This document shows positions 51,023 to 60,348 of a stretch of 64,000 nucleotides of DNA, piece after piece. The notes beneath the pieces were generated by a model. The model saw nothing but the letters and a program-made list of their open reading frames with translations. It was not told the origin of the DNA and did not search any database. The translations under genes and the position numbers were made by a program. Each line of letters starts with the position of its first letter. The first letter of the stretch is position 1. Source of the DNA: Dyella telluris (GTDB lineage Bacteria; Pseudomonadota; Gammaproteobacteria; Xanthomonadales; Rhodanobacteraceae); NCBI RefSeq assembly GCF_014297575.1, contig NZ_CP060412.1, positions 2,046,001-2,110,000 on the forward strand. Reading direction: 5' to 3'.

Positions 51023-52318
51023 ATGACCGACACCCGCGCCCTCGCTGCCCAAGCCCTTGCCGACGTTGCCCTGCGTGGCGCCTCGCTGCGCGATGCCATG
51101 GAGCGCCACGCGCCCAAGCTCGCCGACAGCCGCGACCGCGCCCTGTTGATGGCGCTGCTCAGCGATGGTGCCCGCTGGTGGCTGCGTTTCGACCCGGTGC
51201 TGGATCGCCTGCTGGAAAAGCCGCTGCGCCAGAAGGAACCGGAAGTGCACGCCCTGTTGGTGCTCGGCCTGGTTCAGCTGGAAATCCTGCAGCTGCCCGA
51301 CTACGCCGCCGTGGCCGCCACCGTGCAGGCCACGCGTGCGATGCAGCGGGCGCGCATGGCCGGGCTGGTCAATGCCGTGCTGCGCCGCTGGCAGCGCGAG
51401 CGCGAGACCTTGCTGGCCACCCTGGATGCCAAGCCGCAGACGCGCCACGCCCACCCCGTGTGGCTGGCCAAGATGCTGGCCCGCGACTGGCCCGAACAGG
51501 CCGATGCCGTGATGGCGGCCGACAACGTCGAACCGCCTCTGATGCTACGCGTGAATCGCCGCCGCGCCACGCGCGAATCGTTGATCGACCGCCTGCGTTC
51601 GGACGGCTATACCGCTGACGCCCATGCGTGGCTGGCCGATGCGATCGTGCTGCCGCACAGCACCGACATCACCCGCCTGCCCGGCTTCGCTGCCGGCGAA
51701 TTCGCCGTGCAGGATGGCGCCGCACAGATTGCCGCCGACCTTGCCGACGTTCGCGACGGCCAGCGCGTGCTGGATGCCTGTGCCGCGCCCGGCGGCAAGG
51801 CCTGCCACCTGCTCGAGCGCGCCGACCTGGCGCTCACGGCGCTGGAATTCGACGCCAGGCGCGCGCAGCGCATCACCCAGAACCTCGAACGCCTCGGGCT
51901 GTCCGCGCAGATCGCCATCGGCGACGCCGGCCAGCCGGAAGCCTGGTGGGATGGCAAACCGTTCGACCGCATCCTGATCGACGCCCCCTGCTCGGCCACC
52001 GGCGTGCTGCGCCGACGCCCCGATGTGCGCCTGCACCGCCGGGAGAGCGACCTGGCCGCACTCACCGCACAACAGCGGCGCATCCTGGGGGCCTTGTGGC
52101 CGCTGCTGGCACCGGGCGGGCGCCTGCTCTACATCACCTGCTCCATGCTGCGCGCCGAAAACGACACCATCGTCGGCGAGTGGCTGGCCACGCAACCTGA
52201 TGCCCGCGCCGCCAGCTTCAGCTTGCCGGTGGGACAGGCTTCCACCGTTGGCTGGCAGGTACTGCCCGGCGATGGGGACCTCGACGGCATGTACTATGCC
52301 GTCATCGAAAAGGCCTGA
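51023..52318 (+). CDS. rsmB: 16S rRNA (cytosine-967-C5)-methyltransferase
   Basis: A 431-residue RNA m5C methyltransferase. It has an N-terminal NusB-like domain (about 1-135) and a SAM-binding domain with DACAAPGGKACHLLE, the catalytic-cysteine motif DAPCSATGVLRRRPDV, and the second cysteine in YITCSML. It follows fmt, the usual order. Confidence 0.97.
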   Translation: MTDTRALAAQALADVALRGASLRDAMERHAPKLADSRDRALLMALLSDGARWWLRFDPVLDRLLEKPLRQKEPEVHALLVLGLVQLEILQLPDYAAVAATVQATRAMQRARMAGLVNAVLRRWQRERETLLATLDAKPQTRHAHPVWLAKMLARDWPEQADAVMAADNVEPPLMLRVNRRRATRESLIDRLRSDGYTADAHAWLADAIVLPHSTDITRLPGFAAGEFAVQDGAAQIAADLADVRDGQRVLDACAAPGGKACHLLERADLALTALEFDARRAQRITQNLERLGLSAQIAIGDAGQPEAWWDGKPFDRILIDAPCSATGVLRRRPDVRLHRRESDLAALTAQQRRILGALWPLLAPGGRLLYITCSMLRAENDTIVGEWLATQPDARAASFSLPVGQASTVGWQVLPGDGDLDGMYYAVIEKA

Positions 52319-52403
52319 ATCCGCGGGTCGGCGGGATGAAACCGCCGAAGCCGCCCGGCCGTTTGCCTAGCGACGCGGCCTGGCCGCCTCCCGGAAATCC
52401 TGC

Positions 52404-54134
52404 ATGTCCGTTTTCTCTGAAGCCACACCTCTGGAACGACGCCGTTTCTGGCTGTTGCTGCTGATCGCCTTCATCGTGATCGGCGCCGGCATGGGCCTGC
52501 GCGACCCGTGGCCCTCCGACGAACCGCGTTTTGCGCTGGCCGCCAAGCAGATGGTGGAAAGCGGCGACTGGCTGTTCCCGCATCGCGGCAGCGAGCTGTA
52601 CTCCGACAAGCCACCCATGCTGTTCTGGCTGGAGGCCGCCAGCTACACCGTGCTGCGCAGCTGGCGCATCGCCTTCCTGCTGCCCTCGCTGCTGGCGGCA
52701 CTGGGATCGCTGCTGCTGGTCTACGATCTGGGCCGGCGCCTGTGGAATCGCCAGGTGGGCATCTACGCCGCCTCGGCGCTGCTCATCACGTTCCAGTTCG
52801 TCTATCAGACCAAGCGAGCACAGATCGACCCACTGGTGATGTTCTACATCACCGCGGCAAACTGGGGCCTGCTGGTGCACATGCTGAAGGGCCCGAACTG
52901 GCGGGCGTTCTGGTTCGGCTGCTTCTGTGCGGGACTCGGCGTGATCACCAAGGGCGTGGGCGTGCTCGCGCTGCTTCTGCTCATTCCGTACATGGTGGCC
53001 GCGTTTGGCCAGTGGAACGGCGTGTCGCGCATGGGCCAGGGCGCCTGGTGGCGCTGGGCATTGGGGCTGGTTGCCCTGCTGCTCGCCATGGCGCTGTGGC
53101 TGGTGCCCATGCTGCTGGGTGCGAAAGCGCATGCTGGCGACCCGGCCTACGCCGCCTACGTCAACGACATCCTGTTCCACCAGACGGCCGGCCGCTACGG
53201 CAAGTCGTGGGACCACCACCATCCGGTGTTCTATTACGTCCCCATCGTGCTGTTCACCTGGTTGCCGCTGTCGCTGACCTACCCGGGCACGCTGCCGCGC
53301 TGGTGGCAGGCGCTGAAGGCCAAGGATGCGCGCATCCTGCTGCCGCTGGGCTGGATCGTGCTGCTGCTGGTGTTCTTCTCGATTCCCAAGGGCAAGCGCG
53401 ACGTCTACATCATGCCCGCGCTACCCATGCTGGCGCTGATCACCGCGCCCTATCTCGGGGAGCTCCTGCAGAAGCGCTGGCTGCGCATCGCCGGGCTGGT
53501 GTTCATCGGCATCATGGGCGCCGCCATGCTCGGCGTCGGCGCCACCGCGTTGGTTTCGCATCCGAAGTTCGCCGCCGAATTCGCCACTGCACGTGGTTTC
53601 GACGATGGCGGCCGCTCGCTGTGGTGGATGGCCATCACCATCGGCACCATCATGCTGGCACTGGTGGCCACCCTGCGCGTGCGCCGCGCCGTGGCCGCCG
53701 TGGCTGGCGGCATGGCTGCCATGTGGCTGGTGTGGAGCCTGTGGGCCTATCCCATCCTCAACGATTCCAGCTCCGCCGCCAGCCTGATGCAGGACGTGCG
53801 CGAACGCCTGCCAGCCGGGGACCAGCTCGGCATGGTGGCGTGGAAGGAACAGAACCTGCTGATGCTCGACCATCCCGCGACGGATTTCGGCTTCACCCAG
53901 CCCTGGCATGACCAGTACGCCGCCGCCGTGAAGTGGCAGGCGGAAGACCCCGCACACCGCTGGCTGTTTGCCCTCGACGGCGTGATGGCCAACTGCGTGG
54001 ATCGCAGCAAGGCCATCAGCCTGGGCCACGCCAATCGACGAGAGTGGTGGATGTTCAAGGCGGATGCGGTGGTGGCGGGGTGCCAGCCGAGTGAGGATGT
54101 GGATCGGGTACCGGCGGCTTCGCTGGAGGAGTGA
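52404..54134 (+). CDS. ArnT-like glycosyltransferase (GT39 family)
   Basis: A 576-residue integral membrane protein with 11-13 helices. The first periplasmic loop carries the acidic DE motif (WPSDEPRFALAAKQMVESGDWL), followed by YSDKPPMLFWLEA. ArnT-type enzymes move a sugar (e.g. 4-amino-arabinose) from undecaprenyl phosphate to lipid A or another glycan; the sugar here is unknown. No arn operon is present. It lies 85 nt after rsmB. The C-terminal periplasmic domain begins at about 440. Confidence 0.88.
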   Translation: MSVFSEATPLERRRFWLLLLIAFIVIGAGMGLRDPWPSDEPRFALAAKQMVESGDWLFPHRGSELYSDKPPMLFWLEAASYTVLRSWRIAFLLPSLLAALGSLLLVYDLGRRLWNRQVGIYAASALLITFQFVYQTKRAQIDPLVMFYITAANWGLLVHMLKGPNWRAFWFGCFCAGLGVITKGVGVLALLLLIPYMVAAFGQWNGVSRMGQGAWWRWALGLVALLLAMALWLVPMLLGAKAHAGDPAYAAYVNDILFHQTAGRYGKSWDHHHPVFYYVPIVLFTWLPLSLTYPGTLPRWWQALKAKDARILLPLGWIVLLLVFFSIPKGKRDVYIMPALPMLALITAPYLGELLQKRWLRIAGLVFIGIMGAAMLGVGATALVSHPKFAAEFATARGFDDGGRSLWWMAITIGTIMLALVATLRVRRAVAAVAGGMAAMWLVWSLWAYPILNDSSSAASLMQDVRERLPAGDQLGMVAWKEQNLLMLDHPATDFGFTQPWHDQYAAAVKWQAEDPAHRWLFALDGVMANCVDRSKAISLGHANRREWWMFKADAVVAGCQPSEDVDRVPAASLEE

Positions 54135-54173
54135 GGTGGTTGGCGGGCGGTAGTGGTGCGTTGGAGTCGCGCG

Positions 54174-54202
54174 CAGTCATCCCGGAGATGAGCGGGATCC
54201 AT
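54174..54202 (+). repeat. GTCATCCC-GGGATCCA repeat left of element B
   Basis: GCAGTCATCCCGGAGATGAG then CGGGATCCAT is a member of the family that flanks copy A. It lies 65 bp before element B. Confidence 0.55.
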
Positions 54203-54396
54203 CAACCCGGTTTTGGTTTTCGCAAATCGCCTGACCCAGGATTTTCGCAACCGTGCTCGCCTGCCGCGGGCTTCCGACCTCCTGCCGGAGGCCGGGTCAC
54301 TTTTCTTTGCTTGCTCAAAGAAAAGTAACCAAAAGAAAGAGCACCCCATCGCGGCGCTGGCCGATAGAGCCGGCCAGTGCGTGAGGGTCGGCCGGG

Positions 54397-54429
54397 CTTT
54401 TCGACAGGGCGTCCTGCCCTGTCGAAAAG
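54397..54429. repeat. 14-bp hairpin inside element B (covarying)
   Basis: Arms CTTTTCGACAGGGC/GCCCTGTCGAAAAG, 5-nt loop. The counterpart of 41310-41343, with one compensatory pair (G-C for A-T) and a changed loop. Confidence 0.7.
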
Positions 54430-54595
54430 GGATCGGCATCCCTGCCGATCCCCCTGCGGGCCTGTCGTCCGCCCCTCACCGCCGCTCAAGGGGTCGGGTA
54501 GGTCAAAAGCTGGAGCCAGAGCCGAAGGCTCGTGCAGCTGCGCTGCACGTCGCGTCGCAAGCGCGACGGCGTATTGCGTACCGGCTCAGCTTGTC

Positions 54596-54678
54596 TGTAG
54601 GAGCGCACCCTGTGCGCGACCACCTGACGGAGCGGTATCGACACGACGCTGCGGTCGCGCACAAGGTGCGCTCCTACA
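54596..54678. repeat. REPIN-like inverted REP pair in element B
   Basis: An 83-bp unit starting TGTAGGAGCGCACC and ending GGTGCGCTCCTACA, nearly identical to 41598-41680. Confidence 0.8.
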
Positions 54679-55102
54679 GGGGTGTCTCGCACCGTGTGAA
54701 GCCCGTTTCTTTCTCGCCTCAGTGCTCACCCCAGTCCTCTCCCGAACGGGAGAGGACGAGCGACAGGGGATGTTCAACGTGAACACCCTACGGGCATGGA
54801 AGGATGTGCCGCAAAGCGGCACGACGCTCCGCGTTAAGTCCTCTTCGCTTCGGCGCGTTGCGAAGCGCTTGGAAGTACCCGCTGTGTAGAGGCGAAGGTT
54901 GTCCCACAACAACGTTCCTCAGCCGCTAGGGCTTATCCCATCGACATGCTGCCAGCCTTTAAGGCCATTTTCTTTGGGTTACTTTTCTTTTGGGCCAGCA
55001 AAAGAAAAGTGACTCGGCCTTCGGCAGAAGGTCGAAACGCCTCCGCTGCGTAAGCGGCAACCTGGCGCCTGCGTGACTACCGAAGGCCGAGAGCAAAGAC
55101 AC

Positions 55103-55159
55103 TGGATGACCCGCCCTTCGGCGGTTGAAAAGCACCTCCTGCCTCCGCAGGAATGACGG
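55103..55159 (+). repeat. 57-bp tandem repeat, unit 1
   Basis: It starts TGGATGACC and ends ATGACGG. It contains the stem CCGCC/GGCGG and a second small stem. Unit 2 follows after 27 bp with a compensatory change in the first stem. Confidence 0.7.
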
Positions 55160-55186
55160 TGAGGCGAAAACCAGCCACTGGGGTCA

Positions 55187-55243
55187 TGGATGACCAGCCA
55201 TTCGGCTGTTGAAACGCGCCTCCAGCTTCCGTCGGGATGACGG
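55187..55243 (+). repeat. 57-bp tandem repeat, unit 2
   Basis: Same length, start and end as unit 1; the first stem is CAGCC/GGCTG, so the second base pair differs (A-T instead of C-G) while pairing is kept. Confidence 0.7.
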
Positions 55244-55287
55244 CTAAGGAATGAGACGACGAGGGGAGCACCCGCACGAACAATCCA

Positions 55288-56403
55288 CTACCGCGACGCC
55301 AACAACCTCTCGTACACCTCTTCCGTCCTCCCCACAAACACCGGCAACCCAAACTCCCTCTCCGCATGCGCCCGTGCCGCCAACCCCATCCCCGGCAATG
55401 CATCCCTCTGCCCAACCAGCATCGTTACCGCCGCAGCAATGGCCTGCGGATCGCGCACCGGCACCAGCCACCCGTCGTCACCCTCCCGGATGTTCTCGGG
55501 CAAACCTGCGTAACGGGTAAGCAGCACGGGCTTGCCCATCGCCATCATCTCCCGGCAGGCGAAGGAGATCGTCTCCACGTCGTAGGACAGCACGAAACCC
55601 GCATCCATCGATGCCACCATGCCGCGCGGGTCACTCAACACGCCAGGAAACACCACCTGGCCGGCCACGCCGAGCGCCTCGACGCGCTCGAGCTCCTCGG
55701 CCTTGGGCGGCACGCCGGCGATAAGCACGCGCACGCGGCGGCGAATCTCGTCGGGAAGCAAGGGCAGCGCTTCCATCAGGTCCATCCAGCCCTTGTAGCT
55801 GGCTGTTCCAGCGTTGCTGCCCAACAACAACACCTCGCTGTCGCCACCGTCCCAGCGCGCCCGTTCGGCCCTGGCGGCGGCAGCCGTCCATGGCGACCAG
55901 CGCTCGATGTCGACGCCGTTGTAGACGGTTTCCAGGCGGCAATGCCGATAGGCGGTGTGCAGCAGCTCGCGGCGCGTGTATTCGCACACGGCAATGACCA
56001 GATCCGTGCGGCGGGCACGCAGCGCGGCGCCGATGCCGCGCACGGGCTTGGAGTTGTGCTTGGTCCACACCAGCGCTGGCCGTTTCGGCGGCATGGCCGA
56101 CAACACCAGGCGGTGATCGGCGGAACCGTTGACGTGGACGATGTCGAAATTCTGCTCTTTCAGGTAGGCCGCCAGCTGCGCGCGCGCACGACGACGCTGC
56201 TTCCACTTGTTCAGGCCATTGGGAAACGGCTGGTCCAGCACGAATACTCCGGGCAGGGCGCGCGCCTCGCGATTGAGGCGACTGCCCGGCGGCACGGCCA
56301 CGTGCACTTCATGGCGCGAAGCCAGCGCCGCGGCGAGTTCGCGGATGTAGGTGGTATGACCACCGCCGTCACCGTAGTGGAAATTGGTGTAGAGCAGCTT
56401 CAT
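55288..56403 (-). CDS. Glycosyltransferase family 4
   Basis: A 371-residue GT-B enzyme. The N-terminal glycine-rich loop is HYGDGGGHTTYIRELAAAL; the C-terminal half has VFPGVLSDPRGMVASMDAGFVLSYDVETISFACREMMAMGKPVL, the donor-binding E-x7-E-type region. It probably adds a sugar to lipopolysaccharide core or O-antigen. The start ATG 56403 overlaps the previous gene's stop by 4 nt (ATGA). It is the last gene of a four-gene minus-strand operon. Confidence 0.92.
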   Translation of the reverse strand: MKLLYTNFHYGDGGGHTTYIRELAAALASRHEVHVAVPPGSRLNREARALPGVFVLDQPFPNGLNKWKQRRRARAQLAAYLKEQNFDIVHVNGSADHRLVLSAMPPKRPALVWTKHNSKPVRGIGAALRARRTDLVIAVCEYTRRELLHTAYRHCRLETVYNGVDIERWSPWTAAAARAERARWDGGDSEVLLLGSNAGTASYKGWMDLMEALPLLPDEIRRRVRVLIAGVPPKAEELERVEALGVAGQVVFPGVLSDPRGMVASMDAGFVLSYDVETISFACREMMAMGKPVLLTRYAGLPENIREGDDGWLVPVRDPQAIAAAVTMLVGQRDALPGMGLAARAHAEREFGLPVFVGRTEEVYERLLASR

Positions 56404-57242
56404 GCCGGGCGCGACTCGTCGTCGAGCAGGTCGACATGCTGGTTCACGCCGCGCTCGCACCCGGTGATGCCCTGCGTGCGGGTCGCGTGGAACAGGCGGT
56501 TGTTCGGCAGGCTCATGTCATCCACGTCCGGCGGTGAACGCGAGTTGTGCCACAGGTGCACGGCCAACGCCGCCCATTTCAGCGCGCGACGCTTCAGGCC
56601 GGTGTTCTCCAGTCGCGCGGCCAGCTCGCGATCCTCGGCGCCGTAGCCTTCCATGCGTTCGTCGAAGCCATTCACGCGCAGCAGGTCATCGCGCCAGAAG
56701 CTCATGTTGCAGCTCATCACGCGCCCGCCGTTGCGCGAACGGGACTTCCAGCGCGCAAGCAAGGGCGCGCGGAATGCATACAGCCGGCGGGTGCCGTCGA
56801 ACTCGTCGAATCGGGCGGCGGACCAGGGCGCGAAGACCGGCGCCTTGCCTGCCAGCAATCGTTGCGACTCCTCCGGCGTGGCCTTGATGCGCCCGCCCTG
56901 CAGGAAGTAGCCGCGCTCGGCCAGCATCAGGTGATCGGCCACAAAATGGGGCTCCACCAGCATGTCGCCGTCGAGCAGGATCACGTAGTCGCCGCGACTG
57001 GCAGCAATGCCGCGATTGCGTGCCCGCGCGGCGCGAAAACCCTTGTCTTCATGCCACAGGTGGCGCAGCGGCACGGGGAAATCCGCGGCAAGCCGGGCAA
57101 TGACGGCCGCTGTTTCCGGACCGGAACCATCGTCCGCGACCAACACTTCGTCGGGCGGGCAGGTTTGCGCGGCAATACCGAGCAACACCTTCTCCAGGGC
57201 CTGCGGCCAGTTGTAGGTGAGGACGATCAACGAGACTTTCAT
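56400..57242 (-). CDS. Glycosyltransferase family 2 (first of a paralogous pair)
   Basis: A 280-residue GT-A enzyme. MKVSLIVLTYNWPQALEKVLLG opens the fold; ADDGSG and LLDGDM (the DxD metal site) follow. The galactosyl-type C-terminal part has MSCNMSFWRDDLLRVNGFDERMEGYGAEDREL. It is a clear paralogue of the GT2 at 58453-59349. It overlaps genes on both sides by 4 nt. Confidence 0.93.
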   Translation of the reverse strand: MKVSLIVLTYNWPQALEKVLLGIAAQTCPPDEVLVADDGSGPETAAVIARLAADFPVPLRHLWHEDKGFRAARARNRGIAASRGDYVILLDGDMLVEPHFVADHLMLAERGYFLQGGRIKATPEESQRLLAGKAPVFAPWSAARFDEFDGTRRLYAFRAPLLARWKSRSRNGGRVMSCNMSFWRDDLLRVNGFDERMEGYGAEDRELAARLENTGLKRRALKWAALAVHLWHNSRSPPDVDDMSLPNNRLFHATRTQGITGCERGVNQHVDLLDDESRPA

Positions 57243-58456
57243 GCGGCGTTCGCGTTACCCCTGTCAGGCCGGTATGCCAGCGACATGCCCAGCGCCAGCG
57301 GCAGCCAGGTGATCAGCCAGCCGGGACGCGGGCTGTCGATCAGATGGGGCAGGTCGAACTGCACCAGCACCGTGCCGAACGCCCACAGGCCCAGCACGAT
57401 CGCGCCCAGCGGCTCGCGGCGGCAACACCAGCCGCGCCAACCCAGCGTGAGCCAGATGCCGGTCCAGAGCACCAGGCCGGGAAGACCCAGCTCGATCGCC
57501 AGCTGACTGTACATGTTGTGGGCGTGGGTCATCACTTCGCCGCCGGCAGAGAACCGGAAGGGCGTGCCTTCACCCAGGCCCAGCCACGGATGCGCCTGGA
57601 ACAGGCGCATGGACTGGGCGAAGATTTCCGGCCGCAACGACAGGCCGCGCGCCATCAGGAACTGCGCCCCCGCCAGTGCCGCGACCACGCCCAGCGCCAC
57701 CACGATACCGGCGTACCACCAGGCCCGGCGGCCACCACGGCTCAGCACCATAAGCACCAGGGCGAAGAACAGGGCGGCCAGCGCACTGCGCGTCAACGTC
57801 ATCAGCACGAAAAAGCCCAGAATCGAAATAGCCGCCCATTTGGCGATGAGCAGGCGACGATCGTCGAAGCGCCATGGCCACAGCCACAGCAGGGCTGCGC
57901 CCATGGCGCCAGCGGCCAGGTTGGCATTGGCCATGACGCCGAAGCCCACCAGCCGTCCATCCGGCTGGCCATGCAGCGCGTTCATCGTGATCGCCACCAC
58001 CGCGACCAGCGCCATGGCAAGGCTGCACCCGACCAGCACGCGCCGGATCAGCGCCTCGTTGCGACTGAACACCTGCTGCCAGCCGAACAGGAACAGCAGA
58101 ATGCTGACGTTGTGGCCGGCTTCGTCCGCGGGTCGCGCCGTGTGGGCCCAGAGCAGGCTCAACAGGCCCCAGGCCATCAGCAGGAGCACCCAGGGCACCA
58201 GCGACTGACGCCAGAAATCCAGCGCGCGCGACGGCCGGGTGAGCAACAGCAGCAAGGCGGGCAGATACAGGGTGAACCCCAGCACGCGCTGGTAAAGCCT
58301 GCCCGGGTTGAACGACACGCCCGCCGGCATGATGGCCATGCCGAGGATCAGCCAGATGACGCCGACCACCACGGCGCGCTGAAGCCAGCGCGTGAGGGAG
58401 CCATCCCCGGCCAGCGTCACGGCTGCCGGGAGATCGTCCTGATGTGCGTCGCTCAT
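57239..58456 (-). CDS. O-antigen ligase / WaaL-type polymerase-ligase family
   Basis: A 405-residue membrane protein with about 10-12 helices. The large periplasmic loop contains QSMRLFQAHPWLGLGEGTPF and ends with HAHNMYSQLAIELGLPGL, the Wzy_C motif with conserved histidines. It joins glycan chains to lipid A core or polymerises O-units. It lies between the two GT2 genes with 4-nt overlaps. Confidence 0.9.
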   Translation of the reverse strand: MSDAHQDDLPAAVTLAGDGSLTRWLQRAVVVGVIWLILGMAIMPAGVSFNPGRLYQRVLGFTLYLPALLLLLTRPSRALDFWRQSLVPWVLLLMAWGLLSLLWAHTARPADEAGHNVSILLFLFGWQQVFSRNEALIRRVLVGCSLAMALVAVVAITMNALHGQPDGRLVGFGVMANANLAAGAMGAALLWLWPWRFDDRRLLIAKWAAISILGFFVLMTLTRSALAALFFALVLMVLSRGGRRAWWYAGIVVALGVVAALAGAQFLMARGLSLRPEIFAQSMRLFQAHPWLGLGEGTPFRFSAGGEVMTHAHNMYSQLAIELGLPGLVLWTGIWLTLGWRGWCCRREPLGAIVLGLWAFGTVLVQFDLPHLIDSPRPGWLITWLPLALGMSLAYRPDRGNANAA

Positions 58457-59349
58457 TCCGCCCTCACCGACTGCTCACGCAAGTCTGCCGGCGGCTGGGT
58501 GAAGTCGGCGAGATGCGCATCCAGGCCATGCTCGGTGCGGATCAGTCGCGCGTCACGGCTGGCATACAACAGTCGGTTGTTCGGCAGGTCCGGATCGGCC
58601 GGGTCGGGCGGAGACACGCTGCGGTGTTCCAGATGCAGGGCCAGCGCGGCGAACTTGATCTGGCTGCGACGCAGGCCGGCGTTCTGCAGGCGGATGTCGA
58701 TTTCCAGGTCTTCGCTGCCGTAGCCGTGCATGCGCTCGTCATAACCGTTGACGTTGAGCAGGTCTTCGCGCCAGAAGCTCACGTTGCAGCCCATCGGATG
58801 GCCGCTGGAGCGCGACTTCAGCCGCGCCAGCCAGGGCAGCCGCAAGGTGTGGTGGCGACGACCGAAGTGATAGGTACTGCGGTCCTTGTCGTCACGGAAG
58901 TAGGCGTCGGTGAACCAGCTGAAGCGCGGCTTGCCACCACCGATCAGGCGCGCGGTCTCCGCCACGGTGGTGCGGATGCGCGTGCCCTGCAGGAACAGGC
59001 CAGGGTGAGCCAGGCTCAGGTGGTCCGCCACGAAATGCCGGTGCAGCACCATGTCGCCATCCACCTGGACGACATAGTCGCCACGCGCCGCGGCAATGCC
59101 TCGATTGAGGATGCGCGCCTTGCGGAACCCTTCATCCGGCTGCCACACGTGGCGCAGCGGCACCGGGAACGTGCGGGCGATGGCCTGCAACAGGGCCGCC
59201 GTGTCCTCGCGGGAGCCGTCGTCCACCACGATGACCTCGTCGGGCAGGCGGCTCTGCTGGGCCACGCTGCGCAGGACCAGCGCAAGGGCCTCTTTCCAGT
59301 TGTAGGTGGAGACCAGCAGCGAAACGGTGGTCGGAGAAGGGTTGGGCAT
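58453..59349 (-). CDS. Glycosyltransferase family 2 (second of a paralogous pair)
   Basis: A 298-residue GT-A enzyme. The blocks LLVSTYNWKEALALVLRS, VDDGSRED, VQVDGDMVLHRHFVADHL and GCNVSFWREDLLNVNGYDERMHGYGSEDLE match the GT2 at 56400 almost block by block, so the two arose by duplication. The pair probably adds related sugars to the LPS core. It is the first gene of the overlapping operon. Confidence 0.93.
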   Translation of the reverse strand: MPNPSPTTVSLLVSTYNWKEALALVLRSVAQQSRLPDEVIVVDDGSREDTAALLQAIARTFPVPLRHVWQPDEGFRKARILNRGIAAARGDYVVQVDGDMVLHRHFVADHLSLAHPGLFLQGTRIRTTVAETARLIGGGKPRFSWFTDAYFRDDKDRSTYHFGRRHHTLRLPWLARLKSRSSGHPMGCNVSFWREDLLNVNGYDERMHGYGSEDLEIDIRLQNAGLRRSQIKFAALALHLEHRSVSPPDPADPDLPNNRLLYASRDARLIRTEHGLDAHLADFTQPPADLREQSVRAE

Positions 59350-59445
59350 GACGATCGGTTCTACGTTGGGTTAGCGCAGGGCAGGCGATGGTGGTACCCG
59401 CCCCGCTTTCCGGACGACGCCCTGCACCAGGGCGCATCCTGCGCC

Positions 59446-60348
59446 TCAGACAGGCATTCTGGCCTCGAAAGCGCTCACGAGTACAGGGTGGCGGTCGTAC
59501 TGGTGCACGATGGGAACGGCCTGCCCGTCCTCGTTGAGCAGCATGCCATCGTTGGACAGTACGAATTGCGACGCATCCAGACATCCCACCGTGGCAATCA
59601 ACGATTGCAGCGGCTGGCACAACGAGGTGGCACCGAGCTCACCGCAGTGCAGCAGCTTGTTGTGGAAGGCCTGGTCGTAAATCCGCGTCTTCATCTTGCT
59701 GAACGGAAGGCTCATGGCCTCCTGCAGCACCTGATGGATATAGGCCGTCATCGACGCCGCGTCGCCCAGCGTCACCCCGGAGCAGGACACCTGGCGATCG
59801 CCAATGCGCTGCAGCATGGTTTCGCCGTAGGCATCGAGCATCCAGTCGCGGTCGAACGGCTCGGTGGCGATGGTGAGCGCCTGGCTTTCCATGCCCAGGT
59901 AAAGCCCCTGTTCCACGCCCCGGAAGGGATCGTCCTGGAACACGACGTCGCGCACGTCGCTCAGCAGCACGTGCGTGTACTCGCCATGCGCGCGGAGGTA
60001 ATCCTCGTAGTGGAAGTAGCGCGAGACATGCGGCATGCCCTGGAAGCGCAGCATGCGGCGCTTGAGTCCCGGCAGCTGCTCGGCAGGCACCAGTTCGAAC
60101 AGGCGCTTGTAGCAGGAGCGCAGGAACTTGATGTGCTCACGGATGCCGCGGATCGGCACCAGCGCCACGTCCAGCGCCGGCGCGCGTTCGCGCACCAGCG
60201 CCTGCACGGCCTCCATCTGGCCGCGATACACGAACAGCACCAGCCTGCCGCGGAAACCCACGCGAGCAAGACTCTGCACGAAAAGCCTGATCTTGTCGGG
60301 CGTATATCCAGCCGCCGCGCCCAGGATCAGATTGGCCCGCTCACCCAT
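59446..60348 (-). CDS. Predicted nucleotide-sugar transferase-like protein
   Basis: A 300-residue protein I can only place loosely. The block THVLLSDVRDVVFQDDPFRG resembles the acidic donor site (DxD-like) of small nucleotide-diphospho-sugar transferases; a start such as ANLILGAAAGYTPDKIRLFVQSL fits a GT-A N-terminus. No membrane segment or signal peptide is seen. AGGAG precedes the ATG. The surrounding genes are all glycosyltransferases, which supports a role in glycan assembly. Confidence 0.7.
   Translation of the reverse strand: MGERANLILGAAAGYTPDKIRLFVQSLARVGFRGRLVLFVYRGQMEAVQALVRERAPALDVALVPIRGIREHIKFLRSCYKRLFELVPAEQLPGLKRRMLRFQGMPHVSRYFHYEDYLRAHGEYTHVLLSDVRDVVFQDDPFRGVEQGLYLGMESQALTIATEPFDRDWMLDAYGETMLQRIGDRQVSCSGVTLGDAASMTAYIHQVLQEAMSLPFSKMKTRIYDQAFHNKLLHCGELGATSLCQPLQSLIATVGCLDASQFVLSNDGMLLNEDGQAVPIVHQYDRHPVLVSAFEARMPV

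Larger units (their letters stand above)
54268..55043 (+). mobile_element. MITE-like composite element, copy B
   Basis: About 776 bp in the same orientation as copy A and alignable along its full length. The terminal inverted repeats are 54268-54339 and about 54968-55040; they share CGACCTyCTGCCGrAGGCC, GTCACTTTTCTTT and AAAGAAAAGTAACC. This copy lacks the two insertions of copy A, so it is closer to the basic form. Internal hairpins at 54397-54429 and 54429-54452 and a REPIN-like unit are conserved in position. Confidence 0.7.
54135..55287. other. 1.15-kb gene-free repeat region B
   Basis: A convergent gap between the GT39 gene (plus) and the GT4 gene (minus). It holds a GTCAT-type repeat (54174-54202), element B, and two tandem 57-bp repeats. 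No terminator with a clear T-run and no credible gene was found. Confidence 0.8.

Noticed and set aside
54213-54889. 189- and 170-codon open frames inside element B
   Set aside because: They share short peptide strings with copy A (SNQKKEHPIAAL) but then switch frame relative to it, so they are by-products of the repeat.
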